64,000 bases of DNA from Pestalotiopsis fici W106-1 (GCF_000516985.1 NW_006917102.1:434001-498000), one strand, 5' to 3'. Shown: positions 45,836-58,618, counted from the stretch's first letter. Made by a program: numbers and translations. Notes: generated from the sequence alone by a model not told the origin.

Positions 45836-47145
45836 TTAGGGATTGGATATGTCGACTTGTCCCAACACCCATTTTAGATGGACCTGCCAGTCTTCAGCCG
45901 GCAGCATCTTTACAATTGTCGCAATAATCCCATCGAACCGGCCGTCCCAGAACCACCGCTTGGGCATACGACACATGGGCACCAGAAAATGAGCCATGAC
46001 CATGAGCGCCTCGGGGTTCCTTTGCTTCACCAGCCGGAAAAAGTCAGCGCCCAGGTTAATGGCACAAGTAGCAACAAACAAGGCGGTCCGAGGTCGTAGC
46101 GAGACGAGACGCATCCATAGCTTAGTCTTGGCAATTGCGTCGCTAATGTGCTCTTTATCAATGGCCGAAGTGTTGTTCTCGCTTGTACGGTTCTTGGCGT
46201 CTAGGAGATTAAGAGATTTTTCTAGGCCCTCATCCAACCTGGAGAGCTCTGGTGGGCCATCTTCTGCGCGGCGCAGTAATGCGGTGATGCGGCTCTCGCG
46301 GCCCCCAAGGCCATCATAGAGTTGGTGAGCTGTCCTGAAGAAGAAACGTAGCGAGACTAACCAGTCTGTAAAACTATCCAGGTCTTGGTCGGCGTCACGT
46401 GTAGGCTCAGTAAGCGCAAGAGACAAAACTACTTGCATGAGCTTGAAAGTAATCTTGGCTTCATGAAGAGAGTGGACATTAGCCGAAGGTATTCCCGCTC
46501 GGTCAAGCTCCTGAAATAATTCAAGTCCACGATCGTGATGCTCGTGGGCTATCGGTAAATATCTGTCTCTCTGATTGGGCCGAGTTCGTGCGAGATGGGC
46601 GGCAGAAACGGCCAAGACCCCATGCATGAGGAAAGCATGGTCAACGGCAAGCGTTGGCACCACCTGAGTCCATATTGCAATGCGTGGTGAAGAATCATCA
46701 AGAGCCATGGTCACAGCCGCCTCGGAATGCCAGTTTTGCAGAAGCGTGAGCTGTACGAGATTGAGATCGCAGCTGTAGTGCGCTCGATTCAAGGAGTCAT
46801 TCGATGACAGGCATTGCTTTGCATATACCGCTCGGGCTGGTGGTGATTTCACGATGACTCGGTGGCTATTTCGTACATTCAGTGTTAGACAAGAGCCTTC
46901 CAACTTGGCCAGGTCAGAAAATGGTTTCCGACTGACCCTGTATCAACACCGGCGAGTACTGTTGCACGATCCCAGCATCGCCAGGTCTTTGACGCCTCCA
47001 ATGGTTGTTGAGCAATGACATACTCGCAAGTTTCCTGACGCCTTGTACAATGCGAGCATACAGGCTTTGCTATGTCGCATCTTACGCGACGGCGCTTACA
47101 TTGCAAACAACCATGTCTAGTCTTGGAGTGTGTATTTCGAGACAT
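45836..47145 (-). CDS. Zn2Cys6 fungal transcription factor
   Basis: Exons 47145-46937 and 46865-45836 are joined by a 71-bp intron (GTCAGT donor, CTAAC branch, AAATAG acceptor), giving 412 residues. The N-terminal binuclear zinc cluster is CLQCKRRRVRCDIAKPVC then SHCTRRQETCEY, spacing C-x2-C-x6-C-x5-C-x2-C-x6-C, preceded by basic HSKTRHG. The remainder is the alpha-helical regulatory region usual in this class (DLNLVQLTLLQNW, VVPTLAVDHAFLMHGVLAVS, AAHLAR). It is a nuclear DNA-binding regulator with unknown targets. It is convergent with the sulfotransferase-like gene, so co-regulation of the two is possible but unproven. Confidence 0.9.
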
Positions 47146-47807
47146 GATAATTCAAAGAACTTTCACAGCTTTCACGAAAATGAGAGTTGTGCAAATGAAA
47201 CAGTCGGCATGAAGGACTGACGACTCATTGGGGAGATTCAAAGGGGGTTTTGTTCCACACTATAGTTTTTGGTTATAACGCGCCACGGTCTTTTATAGTC
47301 TCCGAATCAACAGGGCGGCGGAGGCTGAGCACCTTTACGCCACAATCCTTTCCGCAAGCTTTGTTTTTAGTTCAAAGGTGTAAAGGCCGGAGTTAACAAT
47401 GTAAGCAGTCTATATTCGTTCCAGATGTCTTATTATACAGAGTAGTTGACCCTCCATAGTGCAAGTTTGCCCTAACAACCATTGTCAAAGAAGGAAATAG
47501 TACGATGAATGAACTTGAAGGTAGGATGCATACATAATCAAGCAATTCGGCCACACACACGCGCTTGAACTTGAGCACATTGACATTCACCATGCATGTT
47601 TCATAGCAACTCAGCTATTTGACCAGAAATCTCATGTTCGTTTTATACAACCGTCCGCATGAGGACGAAGCGGCTACTTCATTACATGCTTAATTTGAAC
47701 CCTAAATTAAGAAACAACGCCGCTGTAAATGCAAATCCCTGCCGCTAGATAGATCGGTTTGGGGTATCCAAAATGACGAGAAACACAACAACGCGATGAT
47801 TAATCCA
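47146..47807. other. Intergenic region upstream of the Zn2Cys6 gene
   Basis: About 660 bases with the regulator's promoter on the left and the 3' flank of the phosphatase gene on the right. No further gene seen. Confidence 0.5.
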
Positions 47808-49220
47808 TCACCTCTCGGCCTTGTCATCGTCGCTACCACGCTTCTTCCGCCTCTTGACATTGTCGTTCTCGTCCAGACCTGCCACGCCCTCACAGTCGAC
47901 ACTCACAATGCGGTGGCCCACCTTGCCGCTCTGGGGCTCAAAGACCATGGCGGTCAGCTGGCCGCCCTTGACGCAGCCGCTGTCGAGGCCGTAGCTAAAC
48001 TTTTGAAGGCTGAGGCCCTTCTTGGCGTCGTGTCCGTACACGACCGTCGTCCTATCCGACTCGGAGGCGATCTTGCTCTGACTCTCGTTCCAGGCCTCGC
48101 TCCACGATTTGCCGTCGCGTCCCTCGGTAGGGAGCGAGACGTCGTGGTCACTGGCAGCGTCACCGCGCTGCTGCGAAATCTGCAGCTCCTTGTCAACCTC
48201 CTCGTCGGGCACGTTGACGTGCTTCTTGGCCTGCTCCGAGGCGTAGTCCTCTAGCACCTTCTTGATCCGCTGGCGCCGTACCTGCTCAGCGGGATAGAGA
48301 AGAGTTCGCATGTGCATCACGGCCCAGGGGTCCTGATTCTCGAGCGTCACGTCCGGCACCAAACCAGCGTGAACCACCACCACGTTGCCGTACCCGCCAA
48401 TGGGTCCGACTTTGAGTATAACGGGGAGGTCGGCGAGCCAGTTCCGCTGCTCCTGGGTCAATGCCCGGGCAACCTGCAATTCCGCACTCTGCGATCCCGA
48501 CTGACCCGCCAGCGAGGGCTCGTCCATATCGTCCTCGCCACTAGTGATACCCTTCAAATCGCTAATCTTGCCACCGCTGCCGCTAGCACCGATCACGTTT
48601 CTCGAGTTCGCATTGGTGTAGGCCAGGAGAATGCGGTCTTCGTGGTTACCGCGCACGCCGCTGGCGTCTATATCCATGGCAAGCTGGACGACGCCCGAAG
48701 AGTCGGGGCCCTTGTTGATCAGGTCGCCGGTAAAGATGACGTGATCGCCTCGCTCCTTTGAGTATTCAACCTTGGCAAGGAGTGCCTTGAGCTCCTTGAG
48801 CTGTCCGTGTACGTCGCCAATGACAATGAGTCGCGGCGAGGAGGGGGACGTGGTAGGGAGCTTGCTGGAGGGCAGCGTCGCGAGCGCCTTGAGATCCTTG
48901 AGCGGCGGGCGGGCATAAGTTCCGTACGACATGGGCGGCATGGGCTTCTGCTCCTCCGAGGCCAAATCAGCAAAGCTCGGATGCGACTCGCTCTGTGCCT
49001 GGCTTTGCGGTGGGCTTTGTTGCTGTTGTGCCTGACTGGCACCGCCGGGAGTGCCCTCGGGGGTCTTGAGCGGCATAATTGTCTTTGCGGTCTCGGCCAT
49101 CTGGTCGAATTTGGCGTAGCAGAGGTAGAGAGTGCCAAAGACGAAGATGGCGATAAGGGAGAGGAATCGCCTCCGCCGCGTGCGTGGGTGAAGGTGCGGG
49201 GAGAGACACAGGGCGACCAT
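47808..49220 (-). CDS. PPN2: PPN2-like endopolyphosphatase (calcineurin-type metallophosphatase)
   Basis: Single exon, 470 residues. A basic N-terminus (RTRRRR) and one hydrophobic segment at about 20-36 (FLSLIAIFVFGTLYLCY) predict a type II membrane anchor, followed by a Gln/Ser/Pro-rich stalk. The catalytic domain has all calcineurin-type metal motifs: GDVHGQ, GDLINKGPDS, RGNHED, VVVHAGLVP, VVYGHDA, and a final LDSGCVKGGQL. Topology and motifs match yeast Ppn2, a vacuolar-membrane zinc-dependent endopolyphosphatase that shortens inorganic polyphosphate. A long insert between VHAGL and YGHDA (about 90 residues, charged) is usual for the fungal members. Orthology is inferred from architecture; the general phosphatase class is certain. 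Confidence 0.87.
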   Translation of the reverse strand: MVALCLSPHLHPRTRRRRFLSLIAIFVFGTLYLCYAKFDQMAETAKTIMPLKTPEGTPGGASQAQQQQSPPQSQAQSESHPSFADLASEEQKPMPPMSYGTYARPPLKDLKALATLPSSKLPTTSPSSPRLIVIGDVHGQLKELKALLAKVEYSKERGDHVIFTGDLINKGPDSSGVVQLAMDIDASGVRGNHEDRILLAYTNANSRNVIGASGSGGKISDLKGITSGEDDMDEPSLAGQSGSQSAELQVARALTQEQRNWLADLPVILKVGPIGGYGNVVVVHAGLVPDVTLENQDPWAVMHMRTLLYPAEQVRRQRIKKVLEDYASEQAKKHVNVPDEEVDKELQISQQRGDAASDHDVSLPTEGRDGKSWSEAWNESQSKIASESDRTTVVYGHDAKKGLSLQKFSYGLDSGCVKGGQLTAMVFEPQSGKVGHRIVSVDCEGVAGLDENDNVKRRKKRGSDDDKAER

Positions 49221-51203
49221 TTTTCCCTTATTCAGATCTCTTTTGCGATCCGTTTCCCCGAATTTTGGCTTTTTGGTTCGGCTTAGGCGACTCCTGACGT
49301 GCGAGTCTGCGGCGTTCAGGAGTAGGTTGAACTACAGGTGACAAAATATTATCCCGTCGCAAAGGGGGTCTTCGTCCTCGTCTTGCCTGAGAATTCGTGG
49401 ATTGCGGCGCGTCAATCCTTTTTTCCGGCCTTCCCGCGCAACCCAATTGCCAGTCAATCCAGAAGGGAAAATCAAGGGTAGGGAAGAAAGAAAAAAAAAA
49501 AGATCGTGAGCTCGGGTTGATCCCCCAAACCGAGCGTTGGATCCCCGAGGGCAAGGAGAGTGGTGTGCCACTAGCTCAACGATGGTTCGGGGCGTTGTGG
49601 GGGGATATAGGTGATATGATAGAAGTGGATATGGGAAAATAGAACAATATTAAGCATACTACTACCTAATACTGTTGCATGACGCAAGGGCAAAGTAGAA
49701 AAAGGTAATAGCAGGCAAAGGGGCGCGTCAAAGAGAAACCCAGTTAGTGAATAGTTGGTACCAAGCCCGTTGAAAGTGTCTTTTTTTATTTCTGCGAGAG
49801 ACATTCTGGAAAAGAAGGCGGCGGCCACGTTTTTAAGACACAAATTACATTACCCCATGTATTGATTGATTGGATTTGCCTGCCGTCTTTACCGTGAGGG
49901 AGCTGAGCCGAGTAGGAATAGGGCGGCCAAGGTGCTGCTGGGTGACGGCGCAGTCTATCTGTCATTGCCATTGTATGCAAAAGTTGGTGGGCGAGGAGAA
50001 TAAAGCTAGGCTCATCCTAGAAAGCCGGCACGCGACAGCGCAAGAATCCTGCCCAGCCAGCATGTTTCGTTTTGGGGTAAAGGCCCAATAAGGGGTGTGG
50101 ATTAATGGCAGGGAATCTCCCAACGCTGCTGTCATTGGCTTTGATGGTCCTCGCTTGTTATGTCTCGTGCATATACGGCTGACGGTACCGATGCTTACTT
50201 TTTACTACATATGTACCTATCAATAATACCTGCAAAAGTCACGTCGATTGAAGCCGAATGCCGGGAACCGATTCACTCTGTTCTGTGTAATTTTCTTTGC
50301 TTTTTTCAACGTACAATTGGACGCTGCCAAGTCCGCCGCATGGTAGCCTAATTAAACTGATGGACTCACTCGGCCCAAAACGGTCAATTGAGATTGAGGA
50401 TATGCCCAGTATGTTCAGTAGAATGAACCCAATTGTGAGTATTTACACTCAGGCATCATGACAACTAGGTAGTCAATTTTGTCGACCTTTACTCTAAGGG
50501 CCAAACACAACGCCCGTAGAGATTGAGGGTCTACCCACAAACGATTCTAGGCGTGCCACCGGCAGGCGCAGACGTTGATCACGGTAATGTGTTAAACATG
50601 CATGTCGGGTGTGCATGGTGAAAACGACACTGTTCCAGTTGCACCTAAATTCGACGTTTGGTGAAACTCAATTCTCAGTACCTAGTAAAAGTAAGTAGAT
50701 CCAAGAAACAGAGAGATTGTCAACGCGTTCCTGAGACTCCAATTGATACGCTCGGTCACCCAACGGACTGGTTACCTGTTCCATCCTGGCCAGGTCCGGT
50801 CACCCTCTGCAATCATCAAGCGGTCTCATGCAGCTGATCACATCATGATAACACGCACGCGTAGAGTCATACTGGGCTACATTCATGGAGCAGAGACTGA
50901 GTTGCTAAGGTTACGTTCTCCCATGATATGTACATGTAGTAAACAGACTATAACAAAGCCGGGGGATGCTCAGAGCGCCACTGCTACATTTCCAGCGTGC
51001 GGACTCTGTCAGCCAGCTCTGATGCAATATGAGCTGAAGTCGACTAGCAGGATGCTCAAATCCTGACTGATGAATTGCAATAGACCCGTGAAGAGGGTTT
51101 TGATGAACCACCAACGCCAATTTTTATCCGACCCAATGCTCAGGTCTTGACAACCTTTGTAATCATACATTCCGCGTTGCGGTCATTCGCCTGACTTCGT
51201 ATC
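49221..51203. other. Intergenic region, about 2 kb
   Basis: Contains the PPN2-like promoter and 5' leader (GC-rich, with an A run at 49487-49501). Open frames at 49870-50091, 50160-50351 and 50743-51066 lack motifs or splice support. No RNA gene was identified. Confidence 0.45.
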
Positions 51204-51704
51204 TCATTTGCCCTTCCGCTGCTGCTCCCGCTCCCGCTCTGCTTGTGCTTGGAGCTTAAGCAACTCGTTTTGGTACTGTTGATTCTCGACGACCCTCCAG
51301 TCCTCGGGCTCGGGCTCGTTGCCATCCGTCTTCTTGACGCCGCCGCCAAAGGCCGACTTTCCGGCGTACAGCTGGTATCCCTCGCCCGAGTCGGTCGTGG
51401 ACAGGTTCTTGAAGGTGGCGGGTTGGTTGCCGCGGAAGCGCTTGCGCATGTCGATCATGCCTCGCCTGCACTCGCCAAAGCCCTTTTTGAGTTGGATACA
51501 CTTGGTCGGCAAGGTGCTGGCCAGCGGCTCACGCAGGCAGTCGGCGGCCGAGTTGCGGTGCACCATGACGCACTCGGACTCTTGGAGGCATTGTGCCAGG
51601 GCGTCTCCTGCGGGACAGGCGATGCAGGTTAGCTATGCTGTGCAATTCGGACCGTGGAAGATGAGCACGCGCGACTCACTTATCTCTTTACATGAGCTCG
51701 GCAT
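51204..51704 (-). CDS. PET191: Mitochondrial cytochrome c oxidase assembly factor PET191 (COA5)
   Basis: Exon 1 (51704-51680, 25 nt, MPSSCKEI) is joined to exon 2 (51607-51204) through a 72-bp GTGAGT...CGCAG intron with a CTAAC branch site, giving 142 residues. It belongs to the twin CX9C-type intermembrane-space proteins: C5-x9-C15, C21-x10-C32 and C45-x9-C55, followed by the conserved GMIDMRKRFRGN block. The C-terminal tail is longer than in yeast, with a conserved-looking YAGKSAFGGGVKKTDGNEPE and an Arg/Glu/Gln-rich end. Required for complex IV assembly in yeast. It sits head to head with the lipase gene, about 900 bp apart. Confidence 0.93.
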
Positions 51705-52605
51705 ATTGTCTTGGTCTTGTTGGTGGTGCCTTTGCTGTGGGTTGCTTTCCTCCAGTAGTACCGCAGACGAAGCTATCGCGACTTTCGAAAAATCAACCCA
51801 CCGGAAGCTGAGTGCTCGTCAGCTGGCCTTTGATTCGCCAGCAACATGCGATGGGCTTTTGTAGCAACACATTAGGCTAGGGCGGAACAAGGGGGCGGTT
51901 TCCTTGAGCGATTCGGGGTGGCTCCCAGGAGACTTCCCGATGCCCTTTAGTGGGCTGGCGGGTAGCTTCGCCAAATCCAGGCCTGCCGCCTGCCAGCGCT
52001 GATAACCAGGTAACCCCTTGCGCTGTGCTGCAATGAGAAGGGGACAACAGCGGTTGGCTGGGACCTCGAGCTACGAGGACAGCGCCAGCCAGCCCGTGGC
52101 CGTGGGACGAAGCTTTGTTTCATGCATTAGTGAAGGCGGATAACACAAGCCTCTTTCATGTGAAAGGTCAAATGTTTGTGAATGCCTCAATTTCAAGCCC
52201 TATGATTCCATTAATAATATCCTCATATTTTTATTCTCGGCCAGATCGTATTGGCAGTTTCTCTTTGCCTCTCCCTGGAGTCGTTCGTCGCCTCCATATT
52301 ACTGTACAGCTCTTCCATTTTGGGCGCACGTGGACCAATTGGTCGCCTGTCAAGGACCAGAAAGGAAATCAACCTTCTGTTACATTCGGGCATGTGACAT
52401 CACTGGGCTGGTTACCCGAACCACATAGCAGCAGCAGTCCATTTCATTTCACGCGGCACGGGCTCCCCACGAAAGTGCTTTCCCATCCCTAGTTTGAGAA
52501 TGACTTTTTGGTTTTCCTCAACAAAATAGCTACTTTGCCGACTATATATTGCTGCGAGCACGAATGCGCTGATCGGTTCCTTGCGCTTAGAGCTGTCGCG
52601 CAAAG
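51705..52605. promoter_or_regulatory. Shared divergent promoter region, PET191 / lipase
   Basis: About 900 bases between two start codons on opposite strands, so it must hold both promoters. The frame at 52115-52492 has no recognisable motif. No specific factor site is claimed. Confidence 0.5.
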
Positions 52606-54856
52606 ATGCCCGTACCTTTTATCGGGCGGCTTAATCCGTATGTTTGCTAGAGCTTCAGCCAGATCCAAGACGGCTCAACCATAGCCTCAGCTAACCACAA
52701 GATCTGAATCACAGCGCCGAGTATATCGCCCTGGTCGGCTCATTCATCCTCGTCGGGCTTGAAGCAATCATCCGAATTCTTACCCTCGCCCTACGTCAGT
52801 AGCTCTACTCCCAATATCCGCCACAGCACTAACACCTCGTTCTTAGCGAGCTCCCTACTACAACTCTTCTACGGAGCTTCACGGCGATTGTTTAACCAAT
52901 TCACATCACCTCAGCAAAAAAAGGCACAGGAAAGGCGCAAATGTAAGAGGATTACCAATCGATGGACTTCGTATATACACAAACTAAAGCCTCCCCCTTA
53001 GCTATATCGACCTCGATCCGAAATGCTTCCGACTTTGTCGACCTGTGCGCTGCCTTTGGCTATACTGCGGAAGAACATGTAGTGCAAACCAAGGACGGAT
53101 ATCTGCTAGGTGTTCACCGTTTGGCATGGCGCAAAGGCGAGGAAGATTACAAGGTCAATGCTGGACCCAACAGTATTAAGAAGAAGGTTGTGTACATGCA
53201 CCATGGGCTCTTGATGAACAGCGAGGTCTGGGTCTGCCTCACAGACGAGCAGCGCTGTCTGCCGTTTGTGCTGGTTGACAGGGGATATGATGTTTGGGTA
53301 TGTTGTTCCGAGAATATACTCGCGCGCTGGCTGACACCGCTTGCAATAGCTGGGCAACAATCGAGGAAACAAATATTCCAAAAAGTCCATCAAGACATCG
53401 CCTCAATCCCTCGATTTCTGGAACTTTTCCATCGACGAGTTTGCCTTCCACGACATTCCTGATACTATCGCATACATCCTCGATTCCACTAGCCAGCCCT
53501 CGCTCTCTTATATCGGATTTTCCCAGGGCACAGCGCAGTCATTTGCCAGCTTGGCAGTCCATCCAAAGCTAAACGATCAAGTCAATGTGTTTATCGCGCT
53601 TGCACCGGCCATGTCTCCTGCTGGTCTGCAAAATGGCGTTGTCGATGCTTTGATCAAGGCATCTCCGCAGGTCCTGTTTCTCCTCTTTGGCCGCCGCTCG
53701 ATTCTTGCCTCAGCGACCATGTGGCAATCTATTCTCTACCCACCCATCTTTGTGCGAGTTATCGACATGGGCTTGGACTTTCTCTTTGGATGGAAAGCCA
53801 CAAATATTTCCATGTCCCAAAAGCTTGCTGCCTATCCTCATTTGTATTCGTTTACCAGCACCAAATCAGTCGTTCACTGGTTCCAGATTATTCGCAACAA
53901 GTCTTTTCAAATGTACGACGACGATGTACATCCTCCCCTGAGCACCGCGAGCCGATATACCAAGGTTGCCAAGTATCCGACTCGAAACATCAAGACGCCC
54001 GTGGTCTTGGTCTACGGAGGTAGTGACTCGCTCGTCGACATCAAAGTCATGCTCCGCGAATTGCCCAACCGCACAGTGGCTACCGAGATCCCCCACTATG
54101 AGCACTTGGACTTTCTCTGGGCACGAGACGTCGACACTCAGGTCTTTCAGCATGTATTTGACGCCCTGGACAATTTCACCGATGCCGAGCACACTAAGGA
54201 AGAGTTTGAAAGCTATCGTCGGGCACGTCATGTTAGCCTTGGTGCTTCTGCCTCATTTCGACACCAGTAAGTGTAGCCAGATGATCCTAGAAGATTATGA
54301 TTGAGGAATCTAACTTTACTATAGCAGATATCGCCACAGCGATGCTATAGAGTCTGATTCCGCATCGGTTAATGGCCTTGTGGAAACTTCAGTGGATCCC
54401 TCAATGGCACATCAGGCGCGCGAGAGCACTTCAAGTCCAGCTGTAACGGCACCAGGGTCGACAACGACGGAGACTTCTGGCACAACCTTGACCTCGCAGA
54501 CGGCAGATCCATCATATGCTCAAGTTGCCTCGGAAGACCCAACGCCAGAATCGCCTCAGCAACCCAACGCCACTTCAGACGGCGCAGCAGACAGCCCGTC
54601 GGGTCGTCCACATCACGACTCGAAAATTCCCTCGCCTACAGTTAGTACCAACAGCGTGAGAACACCTCAGCGGAGACGAGGCAGCACGGCTAGTAACCTT
54701 AGCATCGAATCTCCCAAAGACGGAAGAGGCAAAGGAGGTGGCATCAAAATAGCCACGGCAAAGCCAGTGGGAGGTGTCGTTACGGGGACAGCGGGTGCTG
54801 GGGATCTAACGCCCAGCAGTGGTGATGAAGCAGCCAAATCACGCCAGGGCCGGTGA
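52606..54856 (+). CDS. Steryl ester / acid lipase (TGL1/YEH-like, alpha/beta hydrolase)
   Basis: Six exons: 52606-52637, 52715-52794, 52847-52942, 53002-53297, 53350-54266, 54325 (or 54328)-54856. They give 650 (or 649) residues. The N-terminus MPVPFIGRLNPAEYIALVGS is followed by a hydrophobic membrane segment (FILVGLEAIIRILTLAL) and RLFNQFTSP. The hydrolase domain then has NASDFVDLCAAFGYTAEEH, the oxyanion motif HHGLLMNSEVW, LGNNRGNKYS, the nucleophile YIGFSQGTAQ, the acid YGGSDSLVD and the His in HYEHLDFLW. These are the hallmarks of lipid-droplet or membrane-bound steryl ester hydrolases. A low-complexity Ser/Thr/Pro-rich C-terminal tail of about 175 residues comes from the last exon. The gene is intact; the exact lipid substrate is inferred from family. 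Confidence 0.9.
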
Positions 54857-55435
54857 TGAATTGTGAGCAATCGGTGGAAGAAGAAGAGAAACTGTTTAGA
54901 TTCCAATGCATAAAATGGCTGGTCATAGATGAAAATAAGATTGCCCCATGGGGATTTCATTATTGCCAAGTGTGATCTATCACAAGCAACATGATCAGAC
55001 GCGTATATCTTGATACATGACCCCCTTACTCGAATTGAGTTCGGAAACTATATAACTTATTTTGCAACTATAACAATTGTCTCCTTTATATACTTGTTGA
55101 TAAAAGGTGACACAGTCAATGTCTTGAAGGCATCCTATATTAAAGCAATGCTTGGATTGAGATATTCACAAATGTCACTAATAAGATTGTCACAAGTGGA
55201 GAAACGTCTTTAGATGGTATGGCTTTTGTCATTTTATCTAAAATATCCTATAAACAGACCTCTCACCATATGCGCATTGTGGTAATGTGGCAGTGGCACT
55301 TTCCCATTCTAGTGAACGCTGAGGAAAGTGTATATGTCTGTCCCGTCGTTTTCATCTCGTCGTCAATTGTATTTTGGTATAATTATTTAGACTTTTTGGG
55401 AGTTATCCCGAGCAAGAGAGTGGCTCATGAGAAAT
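54857..55435. other. Convergent intergenic region
   Basis: 579 bases between the 3' ends of the lipase and transaldolase genes, AT-rich in the middle (55020-55220). Short frames have no motif. Confidence 0.5.
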
Positions 55436-56795
55436 TTATGCCTGGACCTTGGCCTTGAGGATGTCCTTGAGGGTGACGGCATCGGCGGCGAACTTGCTGA
55501 TACCCTCACGCAGCTTCTCGACGGCCATCTGCTCCTCGTTGAAGTCGAAGCGGAAGAGAGCCTCGTCGTTGATGTAGGTCTTCTTCTCCAGGTTCAGGCT
55601 GGAAGCACCGGCAGCATCGAGCTTCTTGGGGACAGCGTCGTTGCTGTTGAGCAGCTCCTCAAGCAGGTTGGGGGAGATGGTCAGGTAGTCACAGCCAGCG
55701 AGCTCGGTGATCTCGCCAATGTTTCTGAACGAGGCACCCATGACAATTGTGTTGTAGCCAAACTTCTTGTAGTAGTTGTAGATGGCCTGGACGGACTTGA
55801 CACCGGGGTCCTCCTCCTTGGAGTAGTCCTTCTTGGTGGAGGCCTTGTACCAGTCAAGGATACGACCAACGAAGGGAGAGATGAGGAAGGCACCGGCCTC
55901 AGCGGCGGCAATGGCCTGAACCAAGGAGAACATGAGGGTAAGGTTGGTGTTGATACCGTGGTCGCGCTGGAGGATCTCGGCGGCCTTGATACCCTCCCAT
56001 GTCGAGGCAATCTTGATCAGGATACGCTCCTTGGGGATACCTTGTTGCTTGTAGAGCTGTATTGCGGTATTTTGTTAGCAACATGCTTCGCCTTCAAATT
56101 GAGGTCCATTCGCAAGTTATATGCTCTTTGCTGCACGGAGCGGTAAGACGGGTAAGCAGGACATACCTCAATGATGTGAAGGGCCTTGTCGACGGAGGCC
56201 TTGGTGTCGAAAGAGAAGCGGGCATCGACCTCAGTGGAGACCTTGCCAGGGATGATCTTGAGAATCTCCTTGCCGAACTCGACCAGGAGGCGGTCGAGGG
56301 CATCGTCAACCTGCTCGTCGACGCTCTTGCCCTTGCTGCTCACCTTGGCGGCGGCAATGGCCTCGTCAATGAGCTTGGCGTACTCGGCCTTCTTGGAGGC
56401 AGCGAGAATCAGGGAAGGGTTGGTGGTGGCATCTTGGGGCTTGTATTTGCCAATGGTGGCAAAGTCACCGGAGTCGCAGACGACAACCTAGAAAACAGAG
56501 AGAGCATGATTAGTTTCTCAGTCGATATACAAGAATTTTAAAGTCCAATGTTGCAGCTATGCTCCTGGAAGATGCTGCTACTCCAGTAAACCTCGCCCCG
56601 AACCCAGTTGAAAGAGCTTCAGCCGGCACCAGATCGCCATGAGCGAGGGATGGGAAGAACAGCTTTTCCTTCACGATGCGGGGCACTCGGATGGTTGAGA
56701 CAAAAGGAGGAAAGGAAGGCGAGGAGGGAGGGGTTTGTTTGTTTCGAGCAACTTACGGTGCCGCTGTTCTTGAGCTGGTCCAAAGAGGTCGACAT
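55436..56795 (-). CDS. TAL1: Transaldolase
   Basis: Three exons, 56795-56757, 56487-56167 and 56056-55436, give 326 residues, a normal length for the enzyme. It transfers a dihydroxyacetone unit between sugar phosphates in the non-oxidative pentose phosphate pathway (cytosol). Signature sequences are TNPSLILAA (N-terminal TxNPS motif) and [12 protein letters not shown] with the Schiff-base lysine at about residue 135. [38 protein letters not shown] and [10 protein letters not shown] follow. Introns have GTAAGT and GTATGT donors and TAG/CAG acceptors. The stop TAA is at 55438-55436. High confidence. Confidence 0.96.
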
Positions 56796-58618
56796 GTTGA
56801 TCTGTGTTACTGTGGTATTGTTTGGGGTATATGAAAAGAAGATGTTCAAGGTTCGGAATTGAGATGTGGAATGAAGAGGAAGAAACTTGAAGAATATGAA
56901 GCAACAGGAATAGAAGTCAATCGGTCCTCTCGGGGGGTTGTTGGGATCAGATTCTTTTATTGCGCTGGGTGGCCGATGGAGGGGCAACGACGCAACCTAC
57001 CGGCGCTCGCTCGCTCGCCCGCCCATCAGAAACGTAACGCAGCGCAGCGGCAGCATAGCGAAACGTGCAAAAAAACCAGCGTCATACCTCTCACATCACT
57101 TCTCCCACCCACCCCCCACCCAGACCAAGCCAACCCCTACCTTGAAGCTGGACCCCCCTCCAGAGGACCCAAGGACCCATACAATTGGCGGCTGGCCCGA
57201 TTGCGCCCCAGTTTATTCCTCCGTCTAGTCCCCATCATTCGCCTCATAGTAATGACAAAAGGCGACGATGCCGGCTCCGGCTGCTGCGGATTCGTTCCTC
57301 GTGTCGTGTTTTTCTCTCTCTCTCTCTTTTACATAGTACCTGGTAGTCGTCTGTGCTGTTATTACCGCTGCTTCCATTCACTCCATGAAGAAAATGCCTC
57401 GCCTTGTCAAACGTGCTGGCTTGCAACACAGTATGCAAGTATGTCCTGTCTACCTTACTCACAAAGCATGGACCACCACCGCGACTGGAGACCACTGTCG
57501 TCGATGACATTCCATCTTACCCACTTCATAATATTGAGCTACGGCTCGCTCTGCTTAATAAGGGACAGACATGTTGTGCTATGTCCGAAGTGAGTACTTT
57601 GTAGTAGCGGCTAGGTACGCAATGGAAGTTGCCGCCCGTTGATTCCATCTCTCAATTGCACCCGTGACGTGAAATGTTTTTTTTTCTACTTTATTTCCCC
57701 CTCCAGCGAGCCTCCTTTTCCCCCGTTACAATCTAAGCTTTCGGTGTTAGTTAGTCAGCTAGGTAAGCCATCTCTCGCTTTGATCTTTCCCGTCCCGCTG
57801 CCTCAAAGGATCCATGGATGGGCACTTACTCATCCTCGACCCGAGACGGTTTCTACGTGCACGTGTGGTAGCAGAATTGCGACTCGGTCGTCTGATTGGA
57901 GGGCTTCAAAAGTCTCTGTGCTGCAACCCCAATCAGGAAAATACGATCCGCGTACCTACATTATCTACGATTGTTCATGGTTTCTTTTTCCCGTACCAAT
58001 AATCGCCTAGAGTCCTGTTTTGTTGGAGTGTGTCCATTGCACCAACGTTTGCCCGTATCAGAGATCTAGATTCCAAACCCCCCGCGGCAACCAATTTGAG
58101 ACTCTTTTTGCTTCGCATTGCCAGGCCTAACCTGTATATCTCCCAATATCTAATCCACCGCCCTGCCGATTTGCGGGAATAGTGATGCGCGTGCGGGCTT
58201 ACATTACTCTCCAATCTCTTCGTACAACAATACTTGCACGGAATATGTTCCCGACAGGTTGTCATGCAATTTGTCGTGCTTCGCTCATGTCGGTCAATGT
58301 CTCCGGCAGGTGTCCATCAAGTTCCATCGAATCGCCAAGCGTCTGAAGTCGGCGCTAAGACATAAGCGAACGCTGCAACATTCGAGGCCGAACCGGCGAC
58401 TTACACTCTGTTTGCTCAAAACGGATCTCAGCTACTAAATCAGTCACAATATCATGCGTTTCATACAATCAGCCTCAACCAGTTCAAAATACACATCATA
58501 CTTTTTATTATTGGTCTTGCCCCGCTAGCCACTGTTGCGAGATATATTTAAAATCTCGAAGCCGTTGGTTTTATATCCTTTTTGCATCAATCATAAGAAA
58601 GCAGGCTCAGAGACTTGA
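56796..58618. other. Intergenic region upstream of transaldolase
   Basis: About 1.8 kb. The left part, rich in C and T tracts on the plus strand (57080-57130), is the transaldolase promoter and leader. A short (TC)n microsatellite lies at about 57312-57328. The frames at 56859-57593 and 57639-58010 lack domains and look like chance. The right end is the 3' flank of the Tudor-SN gene. No RNA gene recognised. Confidence 0.45.

Noticed and set aside
47808..48254. Plus-strand Leu/Val-rich ORFs opposite PPN2, SND1 and TAL1 genes
   Set aside because: They are antisense shadows produced by codon bias of the real minus-strand genes.
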